Shown here in pieces: positions 8,118-17,400 of a stretch of DNA of 64,000 bases. Source of the stretch: Paraburkholderia podalyriae. Its GTDB lineage: Bacteria; Pseudomonadota; Gammaproteobacteria; Burkholderiales; Burkholderiaceae. The notes below the pieces were generated by a model that worked only from the letters and a program-made list of their open reading frames with translations, was not told where the DNA came from and did no database searches. Every line of letters begins with the position of its first letter. The stretch's first letter is position 1. The DNA lies in contig NZ_VZQQ01000012.1 of the NCBI RefSeq assembly GCF_014397785.1, positions 62,001 to 126,000 on the forward strand, in the 5' to 3' direction. The position numbers were made by a program, and so were the translations under genes.

Positions 8118-9341
8118 CTAAGCGGCCTCGACCGACATGCTGTGGATGAACTTGCGCAAGAAGCGCTCGCACGCGACGAGCTGCTCGAGCTCGACGAATT
8201 CGTTCGCCTTGTGCGCCTGCTGGATGTCGCCGGGGCCGCAGACGATGCTCGGAATCCCCGCGTTCGAAAAGAGGCCGGCCTCGGTGCCATACGCGACCTT
8301 GCGCTTGTCCTGATCGCCTGTCAGCGCGCGCACGAGTTGCGTGATCGCGGCCTGTTCAGACGAATCGAGGCCGGGCGCCGCGGCGATCCTGGTAATTTCG
8401 ATCGCCGCCGACGGATGCTCGCGCAGCATTTTCGGCAACAGCGTTTCGCGCGCGTAGGTGTCGATGCGCGCGAAGATCTGCTCGGGATCGAGCGTCGGCA
8501 GATTGCGGAATTCGAACTGGAACTGGCATTCGGCCGGCACCGTGTTGATCGCGTTGCCGCCCGTGATCGTACTGGTCTGGGCGGTGCTGAACGGCACGTC
8601 GTACAGTTGGTCGAACGGGCCTTGCTCGCGGAACTGGTCGGCCACGTCGCGGATGTAGCAGATCAGGCGCGCCGCGTACTCGATCGCGTTCAAGCCCTTC
8701 GGCGTCAGCGACGAATGCGCGGCCTGGCCGCGCACGCAGCACTGATACGCGTTGATGCCCTTGTGCGCGATGATCGGGCGCATGCTGGTCGGCTCGCCGA
8801 CGATACAGCCGTCCGGCTTTACGCCGCGCTTCATCAGATCGGCGATCAGAAGCGGCGCGCCGACGCAGCCGACTTCCTCGTCGAACGACAGCGCGAAATG
8901 GATCGGCTTCGCGAGCCTGGTACGCTGCATGTCCGGCACGAGCGCGAGCGCGGCGCCGATGAAGCCCTTCATGTCGCAGGTGCCGCGGCCGTAGAGCTTG
9001 TTGCCGCGAATCTCGGGCTTGAACGGATCGCTGTCCCATTGCTGGCCGTCCACCGGCACGACGTCGGTGTGGCCCGACAGCACGACGCCGCCGTTTGTTT
9101 CGCCATCGTGCGCGGGAATCGTCGCGAACAGATTCGCCCATTTGCCGCCCTTGCCGTGCGTGAGCGTCGCGTCGATACCTGCCGCGCGCAGCTCGTCGCG
9201 CACCGTTTCGATCAGACCGAGATTCGGATTGCGGCTCACCGTGTCCATCGACACCAGACGGGTGACCCAGGGCAGACATACGGGAGAAGCGGAGGAGGCG
9301 GACGACTGCGACGATTGCGCTGTTTCAGCGACGTGAGACAT
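8118..9341 (-). CDS. argE: acetylornithine deacetylase (M20 metallopeptidase family)
   Basis: A 407-residue zinc-dependent amidohydrolase; ArgE removes the acetyl group from N-acetylornithine in arginine biosynthesis. Metal-binding and catalytic motifs of the M20 family are present: SGHTDVVPVDG, GRGTCDMKGF, DEEVGCVGAP, and the dimerisation/lid segment with the conserved histidine in RGQAAHSS. The length is usual for ArgE. The N-terminus has a serine/alanine-rich extension of about 20 residues. The ATG is preceded by ggag. It lies downstream of mfd's terminator, so it probably has its own promoter. Confidence 0.92.
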   Translation of the reverse strand: MSHVAETAQSSQSSASSASPVCLPWVTRLVSMDTVSRNPNLGLIETVRDELRAAGIDATLTHGKGGKWANLFATIPAHDGETNGGVVLSGHTDVVPVDGQQWDSDPFKPEIRGNKLYGRGTCDMKGFIGAALALVPDMQRTRLAKPIHFALSFDEEVGCVGAPLLIADLMKRGVKPDGCIVGEPTSMRPIIAHKGINAYQCCVRGQAAHSSLTPKGLNAIEYAARLICYIRDVADQFREQGPFDQLYDVPFSTAQTSTITGGNAINTVPAECQFQFEFRNLPTLDPEQIFARIDTYARETLLPKMLREHPSAAIEITRIAAAPGLDSSEQAAITQLVRALTGDQDKRKVAYGTEAGLFSNAGIPSIVCGPGDIQQAHKANEFVELEQLVACERFLRKFIHSMSVEAA

Positions 9342-9447
9342 GACATGACTCCGGCATTTCGTGTCTATGGATCATATCCCAAATTGCATTTTCGTAAGGG
9401 GATGCAAACCGCCGGGATCGCGTTGGCGCAGCGCAGCATCGGTGCGA

Positions 9448-9472
9448 AAAACGGGGGACGTCCCCCCGTTTT
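9448..9472 (-). terminator. rho-independent terminator of mfd
   Basis: A GC-rich stem flanked by A and T runs (aaaacggggg with cccccgtttt) lies about 40 bp beyond the mfd stop; read on the minus strand it ends in a run of Ts. Confidence 0.75.
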
Positions 9473-9511
9473 CTGCAATTTTCGCGAACTTTCGTGCGCA
9501 GCGCTCAGCGC

Positions 9512-12500
9512 TCAGCGCGCGGGCGCCGCCGCAGCCGTGCCGCGGCTCGGCGAACCGAGCGCGCGCAACGTCTCCTTGACGGTCGCAACGCGCACCGCGA
9601 GATCCGGGCTGCGCGTTTCGATACGCAGCTTGTCCTGTCCCGCGAGCTTGATGTGCTTGTGCTTCTGCACCATGTCGATGATCCGCATCGCGTCGACCGG
9701 CGGATTCGGGACGAACTGCAGGCCGATCACCGCTTCGCCCGCATCGATCTTCGAAATGCCCAGCGGCTTCGCGGCCAGCCGCAGACGATGCGTCTCCACC
9801 AGCGCATGCGCTTGCGGCGGCAGCTTGCCGAAACGGTCGATCAGCTCTTCGTGGATACCGTCGATCGAATCGTTGTGTTCGCAGTTCGCGAGGCGCTTGT
9901 ACAGCGACAGACGCTCCTGCACGTCGCCACAATAGTCCGATGGCAGGATTGCCGGCGTATGCAGATTGATCTCGGTAGTCGCCGCGAGCGGCGCGGTGAG
10001 GTCCGGTTCCTTGCCGTTCTTGAGGGCCTTCACCGCGTCGTTGAGCATGTCGGTATAAAGCTGGAAGCCGATCTCGTGAATCTCGCCCGACTGTTTGTCG
10101 CCGAGCACCTCACCGGTGCCGCGAATTTCGAGGTCGTGCATCGCGAGATAGAAGCCCGAGCCGAGCTCCTCCATCTGCTGGATCGCTTCGAGCCGCCGTT
10201 GCGCCTGCTTGGTAAGCCCTTGTGGATCGTGCACGAGCAGATACGAATACGCCTGGTGATGCGAGCGTCCGACGCGGCCACGCAACTGATGCAATTGCGC
10301 GAGACCGAACTTGTCGGCGCGATGGATCAGGATCGTGTTCGCGCTCGGCACGTCGATGCCGGTTTCGATGATCGTCGTGCACAGCAGCACGTTCGCGCGT
10401 TGCGCGACGAAGTCACGCATCACGCGCTCCAGTTCGCGCTCGTGCATCTGTCCATGCGCGACCGCAAGGCGCGCTTCGGGCACCAGCGCTTCGAGCATCT
10501 GCCGGCGGTTCTCGATCGTCTCGACTTCGTTGTGCAGGAAGTAGACCTGGCCGCCGCGTTTCAACTCGCGCAGCATCGCTTCGCGGATCACGCCATCTTC
10601 CTCGCGCCGCACGAAGGTCTTGATCGCGAGGCGCTTTTGCGGCGCGGTGGCGATCACCGAGAAATCGCGCAGACCTTCGAGCGCCATGCCGAGCGTACGC
10701 GGGATCGGCGTGGCGGTCAGCGTCAGTACGTCGACTTCCGCGCGCAGCGCCTTCAGCGCTTCTTTCTGACGCACGCCGAAGCGATGCTCCTCGTCGATGA
10801 TCACGAGCCCGAGCCGCTTGAACTGCACGTCCGACGACAGCAGCTTGTGGGTGCCGATCACGATGTCGACCGAGCCTTCGTTGATCTGCTGGATCGCCGC
10901 GTTCACTTCTTTGGTCGACTTGAAGCGCGACAGTTCGGCGATGCGCACCGGCCAGTCGGAGAAGCGGTCACTGAAGGTTTGCGTGTGCTGTTCGGCGAGC
11001 AGCGTGGTCGGCGACAACAGCGCGACCTGTTTGCCACCCATCACGGCGATGAACGCCGCGCGCAACGCGACCTCGGTCTTGCCGAAACCGACGTCGCCGC
11101 ACACGAGCCGGTCCATCGGCTTGCCGCTCGTCATGTCGCCGATCACGGCCGCGATCGCGGCGGCCTGGTCCGGCGTTTCCTCGAAGCCGAAGCTCTCGGC
11201 GAACTTCACATAGTCCTTCGGTTCGAGCGCGAACGCGTGGCCCTCGCGGACCGCGCGGCGCGCGTACAGATTGAGCAGCTCGGCGGCGGTGTCGCGGATC
11301 TGCTGCGCGGCCTTGCGCTTGGCCTTTTCCCACTGGCCCGAACCTAGCGAGTGCAGCGGGGCGCTTTCGGGATCGGCGCCGCTATAGCGCGAGATCACGT
11401 GCAATTGCGCGACCGGCGCGTAGAGCTTGCTGTCGCCCGCGTATTCGAGGTGCAGAAACTCGGTTTCGCCTTCGCCGAGGTCCATCGTCACGAGACCCAT
11501 GTAGCGGCCGATACCGTGCTGCGAATGGACGACCGGATCGCCGAGCTTCAGCTCGGACAGATCGCGCACCATCGAATCGACGTTGCTCGCCTGTTCCTGG
11601 CGGCGGCGTCCCGAGCGGCGCGCGAGCGGCCCGTACAGTTCGGTTTCGGTGATGATCGCGATGCCGTCGCCCGGCACCGCGAAGCCGTTCGCGAGCGGCG
11701 CGACGCCGAGCGAGAAACGTGCGTCGCTTCTGAGCCAGTCGGCGAAGCTGTCGGCCGAGGCTGGCTTCAGCTGGTTATCGGCGAGCAGTTGCAGCAGCGT
11801 CTCGCGGCGGCCCGCCGATTCGGCGGCGAACAGCACGCGGTTCGGTGTCGTGCTCAGATACGCCCGCAGCGCCGACACGGGGTCGTCAGCGTGACGGTCG
11901 ATTGCGAGGTTCGGCAAAGCGATCGACCAGGCGCCGCCGCCGTTGGTGGGCAGCACGAGCCGTGCGAACGGCTTCGCGAACGTGAAGAAATCCTCATCCG
12001 ACAGGAACAGCTTCTGCGGTTCGAGGATCGGCCGGTCGCGGTCGTGCGACAGGAAGTTGAAGCGCTGCCTGGTGTCGTTGGTGAAGCGCCGGATCGCCGC
12101 GTCCAGATCGCCGACGAATGCGAGTTGCGAACCGTCGGGCAGGTAATGGAAGAGCGTGGCCGTCTCCTCGAAGAACAGCGGCAGATAGTATTCGATGCCC
12201 GCCGACGGCACGCCGTTGCCGATGTCTTTATAGATCGACGCGCGGCTCGGATCGCCCTCGAAGGTCTCGCGCCAGCGGCTGCGGAATGCGGTGCGCGCGG
12301 CCTCGTCGAACGGGAATTCGCGGCCCGGCAGCAGACGCACGTCCTTGACCGGATAGAGGCTGCGCTGCGTGTCGGGGTCGAACGCGCGAATCGAGTCGAC
12401 CTGATCGTCGAACAGGTCGATCCGGTAGGGCAGCGGCGAACCCATCGGGAACAGATCGAGCAGCGAGCCGCGCACGCAATATTCGCCCGGACGCACGACC

Positions 12501-12994
12501 TGGCTCACGTGCTCGTAGCCGGCGAGCGTCAGCTGCGCCTTCAGCTTCGCCTGGTCGAGCCGCTCGCCTTGCGAGAACGAGAACGTGTAGGCGGCCAGAA
12601 ACGACGCGGGCGGCATCCGGTACAGAGCCGTCGTGGCCGGCACGAGCAGGATGTCGCAGCGGCCTTCGCCGAGATCGTGCAGCGTCGCGAGACGCTCGGA
12701 CACGAGGTCCTGGTGCGGCGAAAACGTGTCGTAAGGCAGCGTCTCCCAGTCGGGCAGCAGACGCACCCGCGCGTCGGGCGCGAAGAAGCCGATTTCCTGC
12801 GACAGCCGCTGCGCGTCGACCGCGCTTTCGCAGACCACCGCAAGCAGCGGCATCTGCTCGCGATACGCGAGATGGTAGCGGGCGATCAGCAGCGCGTCGG
12901 ACGAACCGCGCGTGCCGTCGAAGGCGAAACGCTGGCCGGCCTTGACGGGCGCGACGGGCGGGGAGGACTGCGAGGATGCGGCGATGTCTGGCAT
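9512..12994 (-). CDS. mfd: transcription-repair coupling factor Mfd
   Basis: An 1160-residue ATP-dependent translocase that removes stalled RNA polymerase from DNA lesions and recruits UvrA. The N-terminal UvrB-like modules are followed by the RNA-polymerase-interacting CarD-like domain (LGDPVVHSQHGIGRYMGL), the RecG-like translocase motor with Walker A (CGDVGFGKTEVAL), a DEEH Walker B box (IIDEEHRFGVRQKE), motif VI region (QLRGRVGRS) and the TRCF C-terminal domain. I use the ATG at 12994 (MPDIAASSQ); a GTG 30 bp upstream is also in frame, and neither has a clear ribosome site. Divergent from ispD. Confidence 0.96.
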   Translation of the reverse strand: MPDIAASSQSSPPVAPVKAGQRFAFDGTRGSSDALLIARYHLAYREQMPLLAVVCESAVDAQRLSQEIGFFAPDARVRLLPDWETLPYDTFSPHQDLVSERLATLHDLGEGRCDILLVPATTALYRMPPASFLAAYTFSFSQGERLDQAKLKAQLTLAGYEHVSQVVRPGEYCVRGSLLDLFPMGSPLPYRIDLFDDQVDSIRAFDPDTQRSLYPVKDVRLLPGREFPFDEAARTAFRSRWRETFEGDPSRASIYKDIGNGVPSAGIEYYLPLFFEETATLFHYLPDGSQLAFVGDLDAAIRRFTNDTRQRFNFLSHDRDRPILEPQKLFLSDEDFFTFAKPFARLVLPTNGGGAWSIALPNLAIDRHADDPVSALRAYLSTTPNRVLFAAESAGRRETLLQLLADNQLKPASADSFADWLRSDARFSLGVAPLANGFAVPGDGIAIITETELYGPLARRSGRRRQEQASNVDSMVRDLSELKLGDPVVHSQHGIGRYMGLVTMDLGEGETEFLHLEYAGDSKLYAPVAQLHVISRYSGADPESAPLHSLGSGQWEKAKRKAAQQIRDTAAELLNLYARRAVREGHAFALEPKDYVKFAESFGFEETPDQAAAIAAVIGDMTSGKPMDRLVCGDVGFGKTEVALRAAFIAVMGGKQVALLSPTTLLAEQHTQTFSDRFSDWPVRIAELSRFKSTKEVNAAIQQINEGSVDIVIGTHKLLSSDVQFKRLGLVIIDEEHRFGVRQKEALKALRAEVDVLTLTATPIPRTLGMALEGLRDFSVIATAPQKRLAIKTFVRREEDGVIREAMLRELKRGGQVYFLHNEVETIENRRQMLEALVPEARLAVAHGQMHERELERVMRDFVAQRANVLLCTTIIETGIDVPSANTILIHRADKFGLAQLHQLRGRVGRSHHQAYSYLLVHDPQGLTKQAQRRLEAIQQMEELGSGFYLAMHDLEIRGTGEVLGDKQSGEIHEIGFQLYTDMLNDAVKALKNGKEPDLTAPLAATTEINLHTPAILPSDYCGDVQERLSLYKRLANCEHNDSIDGIHEELIDRFGKLPPQAHALVETHRLRLAAKPLGISKIDAGEAVIGLQFVPNPPVDAMRIIDMVQKHKHIKLAGQDKLRIETRSPDLAVRVATVKETLRALGSPSRGTAAAAPAR

Positions 12995-13115
12995 AAAGGA
13001 GAAAAAGAGCGGCTCGGGGCGCACGCGACGGCCAAGTTTACGCGTGTACGGGCGTGGATGCGAAGGACCTATTATAAAATTCGTGCTTTACTTTGACCTG
13101 GCGGCATCCGCACTC

Positions 13116-13829
13116 GTGACTTCCCGTCTCTTCGCTCTGATCCCGTGCGCAGGCACCGGCAGCCGTTCCGGTGCCGCGATGCCCAAGCAATACCGCACTG
13201 TCGCCGGCCGCGACATGCTGCATTACTCGCTCGCCGCGTTCGACGGGTGCAGCGAATTCGCGCAGACGCTCGTCGTGATCGCGCCCGACGACCAGCACTT
13301 CGACGCCCGCCGCTTCGGCAATCTGCGCTTCGCGGTGCGTCGCGTGGGCGGCGCGTCGCGCCAGGCATCGGTGCTCAACGGTCTGCACGCGCTCGCCGAG
13401 TTCGGCGCGCGCGACGACGACTGGGTGCTCGTGCACGACGCGGCGCGCCCGGGCATCACGCCGGCGCTGATCCGCACGCTGGTCGGATCGCTGAAGGACG
13501 ACGCGGTTGGCGGCATCATGGCGTTGCCGGTCGCCGATACGCTAAAGCGGATCGACCGCGCGTCGGTCGATGGCCGCATCGCCCGCACCGAAGCGCGCGA
13601 TGGCTTGTGGCAGGCGCAGACGCCGCAGATGTTTCGCATCGGCATGCTGCGCGAGGCGATCCTGCGCGCGCAGGCCGACGGCCACGATTTGACCGACGAG
13701 GCGAGCGCGATCGAATGGTCGGGCCATGCGCCGAAGCTCGTGCAAGGCAGCCTGCGCAATTTCAAGGTGACGTATCCGGAAGACTTCGATCTGGCCGAGG
13801 CGATCCTGAGCCGCGCGGCCGGTTCGTGA
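13116..13829 (+). CDS. ispD: 2-C-methyl-D-erythritol 4-phosphate cytidylyltransferase
   Basis: A 237-residue cytidylyltransferase that converts MEP plus CTP to CDP-methylerythritol, third step of the MEP isoprenoid pathway. The nucleotide-binding signature is present (LIPCAGTGSRSGAAMPKQY), as are VLVHDAARPGI and the substrate-binding region around WQAQTPQMF. The start is the GTG in VTSRLFALIPC, which gives the family's usual length; the frame is open far upstream, into mfd's 5' end, but those residues are not IspD-like. It is followed 83 bp later by ispF, the next-but-one enzyme, as in many proteobacteria. Confidence 0.95.
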   Translation: MTSRLFALIPCAGTGSRSGAAMPKQYRTVAGRDMLHYSLAAFDGCSEFAQTLVVIAPDDQHFDARRFGNLRFAVRRVGGASRQASVLNGLHALAEFGARDDDWVLVHDAARPGITPALIRTLVGSLKDDAVGGIMALPVADTLKRIDRASVDGRIARTEARDGLWQAQTPQMFRIGMLREAILRAQADGHDLTDEASAIEWSGHAPKLVQGSLRNFKVTYPEDFDLAEAILSRAAGS

Positions 13830-13912
13830 CGCGTGGCCGTTGCACATTGAAACGATTTAGAAAAGCTTTGTAGAAGCTGCAAAAGCTTTCAGCACTTGAG
13901 GACGTGACGCAG

Positions 13913-14392
13913 ATGGATTTCAGAATTGGGCAGGGCTACGACGTGCATGCGCTGGTGCCGGGGCGCGCGTTGATCATCGGCGGCGTGACGATTCCGTACG
14001 AGCGCGGGCTGCTCGGCCACTCGGACGCGGACGTGCTGCTGCACGCGATCACCGATGCGCTGTTCGGCGCGGCCGCGTTGGGCGACATCGGCCGGCACTT
14101 CTCCGATACCGACGCGAAGTTCGCCGGTGCCGACAGCCGCGTGCTGCTGCGCGAATGCGTGGCGCGCGTGAAGGCGGCGGGCTTTGCGATCGGCAACGTC
14201 GATAGCAGCGTCATCGCGCAGGCGCCGAAGCTCGCGCCGCATATCGAAGGGATGCGCGCGAATATCGCGGCGGACCTCGGCCTGCCGATCGAGCGCGTGA
14301 ACGTCAAGGCGAAGACGAACGAGAAGCTCGGTTATCTTGGCCGGGGCGAGGGCATCGAGGCGCAGGCTGCGGTGTTGCTGGTCAGGAGCTGA
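13913..14392 (+). CDS. ispF: 2-C-methyl-D-erythritol 2,4-cyclodiphosphate synthase
   Basis: A 159-residue trimeric enzyme that cyclises CDP-ME-2-phosphate to MEcPP in the MEP pathway. The zinc ligands are visible in GYDVHAL and in the HSDADVLLHAI motif, and the C-terminal segment KTNEKLGYLGRGEGIEA is typical. The start chosen is ATG at 13913 (MDFRIGQGYDVHAL), with gagg upstream; a GTG three codons earlier is less likely. Probably co-transcribed with ispD. Confidence 0.97.
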   Translation: MDFRIGQGYDVHALVPGRALIIGGVTIPYERGLLGHSDADVLLHAITDALFGAAALGDIGRHFSDTDAKFAGADSRVLLRECVARVKAAGFAIGNVDSSVIAQAPKLAPHIEGMRANIAADLGLPIERVNVKAKTNEKLGYLGRGEGIEAQAAVLLVRS

Positions 14393-14422
14393 TGGTTTTT
14401 TGGGGGCGATCGACAGTGTCGT

Positions 14423-14971
14423 TTACAGCGTCGCGCCGCCGATCGCCCGATTGCTCGGGCATAGCTCGTCCGTTTGCAGGCCGTCGAGGATGCGCAGCAC
14501 TTCTTCGGGATTACGGCCCACGTACAGATTGTTGACCGACACGTGCTGGATCGTGTTGTCCGGATCGACGATATAGGTCGCGCGCAGCGCGACTCCCGCT
14601 TCCTTGTCGCGCACGCCGAGCTGGTCGATCAGTTCGCCCTTCACGTCGCCGAACGAGTAGTGATTGAGCCTGTCGAGATCCTTGCGCTCGCGGCGCCACG
14701 CGAGCTTCACGAATTCATTGTCGACGCTGCCGCCGAGCACCACCGCCTCGCGGTCCTCGAACTCCTTGACGAGCTTGCCGAACTCGACGATTTCCGTCGG
14801 ACAGACCAGTGAAAAATCTTTCGGATAGAAGTAGATGATTTTCCACTTGCCTGGAAACGACTGCTCGGTGATCTCTTCGAACGCCGAGACGCCGTGTTCC
14901 TCGTGGTGATTGAAGCCCGGCTTGGCGGCGGTGACAGTGAACGCTTCGAGTTTATCGCCAACGGTTTTCAT
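14423..14971 (-). CDS. ahpC: alkyl hydroperoxide reductase C-type peroxiredoxin
   Basis: A 182-residue 2-Cys peroxiredoxin that reduces hydrogen peroxide, organic peroxides and peroxynitrite. The peroxidatic cysteine (Cys57) is in the PKDFSLVCPTE motif and the resolving cysteine (about Cys171) in DELCPSN. The start MKTVGDKLEAF is supported by a strong gaagga ribosome site; upstream in-frame residues are not conserved-looking. No ahpD or ahpF lies beside it on this side; convergent with ispF. The first active-site phenylalanine is followed by Ser rather than the more common Thr (FSLVCP), a minor variation. Confidence 0.95.
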   Translation of the reverse strand: MKTVGDKLEAFTVTAAKPGFNHHEEHGVSAFEEITEQSFPGKWKIIYFYPKDFSLVCPTEIVEFGKLVKEFEDREAVVLGGSVDNEFVKLAWRRERKDLDRLNHYSFGDVKGELIDQLGVRDKEAGVALRATYIVDPDNTIQHVSVNNLYVGRNPEEVLRILDGLQTDELCPSNRAIGGATL

Positions 14972-15045
14972 GCTGGAGCTCCTTCGGAAGTCGCAAGAAC
15001 GCATGGTTCGAAAGGCGGCGGCGTGCCGTTGCGTGCGTCGTCGGC

Positions 15046-16395
15046 TCACGCGCCTTTCGCGAGCGGAAACTCGATCGTCACCTCGAGTCCAGGACCGGGC
15101 GAACGGTTGCGCAGACGCAGCGCGCCGCGATAACGCGCGACCAGCCGCTGCACGATCGCCATGCCCAGCCCCGTGCCATTGGCCTGGGTGCGCGCCGAAT
15201 TCACGCGATAGAACGGCCGCGTGACGAGCGGGAGCTGGTCTTCGGGAATGCCGGGACCTTCGTCGACCACCGTGAGTTCGACGCGTGAATGCGACACGCG
15301 CGTTTCGAGAATCACGTGCGGCACGCCATCGTCTTCGCTGCCTCCGTACTTGCGCGCGTTCTCGAGCAGATTGCCGACCACGCGCCGCATGTCGGTTTCA
15401 TCGGCCTCGATCACCGCCGACGGGGCGAGCCGCGTGATCAGTCGCATGCTGTCCTCGCTTTGCATGCGCGCGGCGAGCTCGCTCGCGATCACCGACAGGT
15501 CGACCGGCTCCGGCACGCGTTGCACCGGACGCGCGTAGTCGAGGAAGCGGCCGATGATCATGTCCATCTGCTCGATGTCGTCGACCATCGCGTCCTTGGT
15601 GGCCTGGTCGGACGGGCTCATTTCGGTCTCGAGCCGCAGCCGCGCGAGCGGCGTGCGCAGATCGTGCGAGATGCCCGCCAGCATCAGTGCCCGATCCGCC
15701 TCCAGCTGTTCGAGGTCGCGCACCATCTGGTTGAAGCTTCGATTGGTTTCGGCGGCGACCCCCATGCCGCGCTCGGGCAGCGGCTCGGGCGATTGCCCCG
15801 AGCCGACCCTGCGCGCGGCCATCGCGAGGCGCGCGAACGGCCGGTTCACCAGACTAGTGATGAACGCGGCGCCGAACAGCGACAGCGCGAGCGCGAACAC
15901 GCCCCAGCCGGCCCATTGCAGGCCGGTCGCGTTGTCGAGCTGATCGCGGTCGAGCGCGACCCAGTAATCGTCGTCGTCGATCTTGAAGCTGATCCATACG
16001 CCGTTGATGTCGTTCACGCTCTGCGCGATCACGGTGTCGTCGCCGAGACGGCCGCGGATGTCGTGCTCGATCAGGCGATTGAGCGATTCGTCGGGTTGGA
16101 GTTTGTATTTGTCGGTGGCTTCGCGCGGGTACACACGCACCCCTTCATTGCTCTCCAGATCCTGCAGCAACGCGCGCCGCAGGTCGGGATCGGAATAGAG
16201 GAGTGCGGTGCGCGTGAGCTTGACGATCGCGACGAGTTGCAGAGCCACGCGCTGCGCGCGCGGCTCCCGCTCGATCACGCGAAAGCTCTGGAACCACGCG
16301 GCGAGACTGACTGCGATCAACAGCGCGATCAGCAGAAAGGTCCGCCAGAAAAGGCCGCCGAACGCGAGCGTCAGGAGGCGCCGGTCGATCCGCAT
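15046..16395 (-). CDS. envZ: EnvZ-type osmosensor histidine kinase
   Basis: A 449-residue inner-membrane kinase paired with OmpR. TM1 is about residues 17-37, a periplasmic domain follows to about 160, TM2 is about 161-182, then HAMP (VNRPFARLAMAARRVGSG). HisKA has the acceptor His244 in LAGISHDLRTPLARL. The ATPase domain has NLLENARKYGG, VDEGPGIPEDQ and GTGLGMAIV. Encoded 43 bp downstream of ompR on the same strand, so co-transcribed. In enterobacteria EnvZ-OmpR controls porins; in Burkholderia the regulon is less defined. A kinase with a different signal is possible, but the pairing and domain order fit EnvZ well. Confidence 0.9.
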   Translation of the reverse strand: MRIDRRLLTLAFGGLFWRTFLLIALLIAVSLAAWFQSFRVIEREPRAQRVALQLVAIVKLTRTALLYSDPDLRRALLQDLESNEGVRVYPREATDKYKLQPDESLNRLIEHDIRGRLGDDTVIAQSVNDINGVWISFKIDDDDYWVALDRDQLDNATGLQWAGWGVFALALSLFGAAFITSLVNRPFARLAMAARRVGSGQSPEPLPERGMGVAAETNRSFNQMVRDLEQLEADRALMLAGISHDLRTPLARLRLETEMSPSDQATKDAMVDDIEQMDMIIGRFLDYARPVQRVPEPVDLSVIASELAARMQSEDSMRLITRLAPSAVIEADETDMRRVVGNLLENARKYGGSEDDGVPHVILETRVSHSRVELTVVDEGPGIPEDQLPLVTRPFYRVNSARTQANGTGLGMAIVQRLVARYRGALRLRNRSPGPGLEVTIEFPLAKGA

Positions 16396-16438
16396 GGGCC
16401 CTTCTTATGTGATACAGAAACGAAAACGGAGCACAAAC

Positions 16439-17173
16439 TCAGGCTGCACCGTCGGGGATGAACACGTAGCCGAGGCCCCACACGGTCTGAATGAAGCGCG
16501 GGCTGCCCGGATCCGGCTCGATCAGCTTGCGCAGACGCGAGATCTGTACGTCGAGGCTGCGGTCGAAGACCTCGTATTCGCGGCCGCGCGCGAGTTCCAT
16601 CAGCTTTTCGCGCGACAGCGGCTGACGCGGATGACGTGCGAACACCTTCAGCACCGAGAACTCACCGGTGGTCAGCGGAATTTCCTGGCCGGCCTTGGTC
16701 AGCGTGCGGGTGGCGAGATTCAGCGCGAACTCGCCGAACTCGAACACCTCGGTGGTCTCTGACGGCGCACCCGGCAATTCGGACGGCGACTGACGACGCA
16801 GCACCGCGTGAATGCGCGCGACCAGTTCGCGTGGATTGAACGGCTTGGGCAGGTAGTCGTCGGCGCCCATCTCGAGGCCGACGATGCGATCGACATCTTC
16901 ACCCTTGGCCGTCAGCATGATGATCGGCGTGCGGTCGTTGCTGCCGCGCAGACGCCGGCAGATCGACAGGCCGTCCTCACCGGGTAGCATCAGATCGAGC
17001 ACCAGCAGATCGAAGCGCTCGCGTACCCAGAGCTTGTTCATCGACGGCGCATTTTCGGCGACGTAGACGTTGAAGCCCTGTTCACCGAGGTAGCGGCGCA
17101 GAAGATCGCGCAGGCGTGGATCGTCGTCGACGACGAGGATTTTCGAAGGGTTTTTGGTTTCCATGGTCGGCAT
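16439..17173 (-). CDS. ompR: OmpR-family response regulator
   Basis: A 244-residue regulator with an N-terminal receiver (KILVVDDDPR; phosphoacceptor in LLVLDLMLPGEDG; lysine in YLPKPFNP) and a C-terminal winged-helix DNA-binding domain (SLDVQISRLRKLIEPD; VWGLGYVF). The domain linker is longer and Ser/Pro/Thr rich. Two starts are possible, MPTMETK at 17173 or METKNPSK at 17164; neither has a strong ribosome site. First gene of the ompR-envZ pair. Its upstream region carries three GGTTACA repeats, a likely autoregulatory or divergent-promoter OmpR site. Confidence 0.93.
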   Translation of the reverse strand: MPTMETKNPSKILVVDDDPRLRDLLRRYLGEQGFNVYVAENAPSMNKLWVRERFDLLVLDLMLPGEDGLSICRRLRGSNDRTPIIMLTAKGEDVDRIVGLEMGADDYLPKPFNPRELVARIHAVLRRQSPSELPGAPSETTEVFEFGEFALNLATRTLTKAGQEIPLTTGEFSVLKVFARHPRQPLSREKLMELARGREYEVFDRSLDVQISRLRKLIEPDPGSPRFIQTVWGLGYVFIPDGAA

Positions 17174-17199
17174 CTTAGCGCGATTAGAAAGTGGTGCGC

Positions 17200-17233
17200 G
17201 GTTACACCATTTCTGGGGTTACAGTCGGTTACA
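17200..17233. promoter_or_regulatory. three GGTTACA direct repeats, candidate OmpR boxes
   Basis: GGTTACA occurs at 17200-17206, 17217-17223 and 17227-17233, all on the plus strand; the last two are exactly one helical turn (10 bp) apart. GTTACA is the core of well-known OmpR sites such as those at enterobacterial ompF. The array starts 27 bp from the ompR start codon and lies upstream of the divergent small secreted-protein gene. Confidence 0.5.
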
Positions 17234-17400
17234 AAATTTACCCGCAGTGTGGCGCGACGTAAAGTATGCGCGTTTAGACTCCTTTACTGAATGCGGCTGT
17301 TCGGTGGATACTTCACTCGACAAAACTCTCGTACCCGGCTGTTACCGGGGTTTGTATACGCATCTGAGGTAGCCGGTTGCCGCGCCACGAAGGGAACAAC

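Noticed and set aside
9494..13096. Two long plus-strand open frames (617 and 581 codons) opposite mfd
   Set aside because: They are exact antisense of mfd, rich in Arg/His/Ala/Gln as expected from GC-skewed third positions, with no recognisable domain or ribosome site.
12912..13115. Upstream extension of ispD into the mfd 5' end
   Set aside because: IspD similarity begins only at VTSRLFALIPC; the extension is antisense of mfd.
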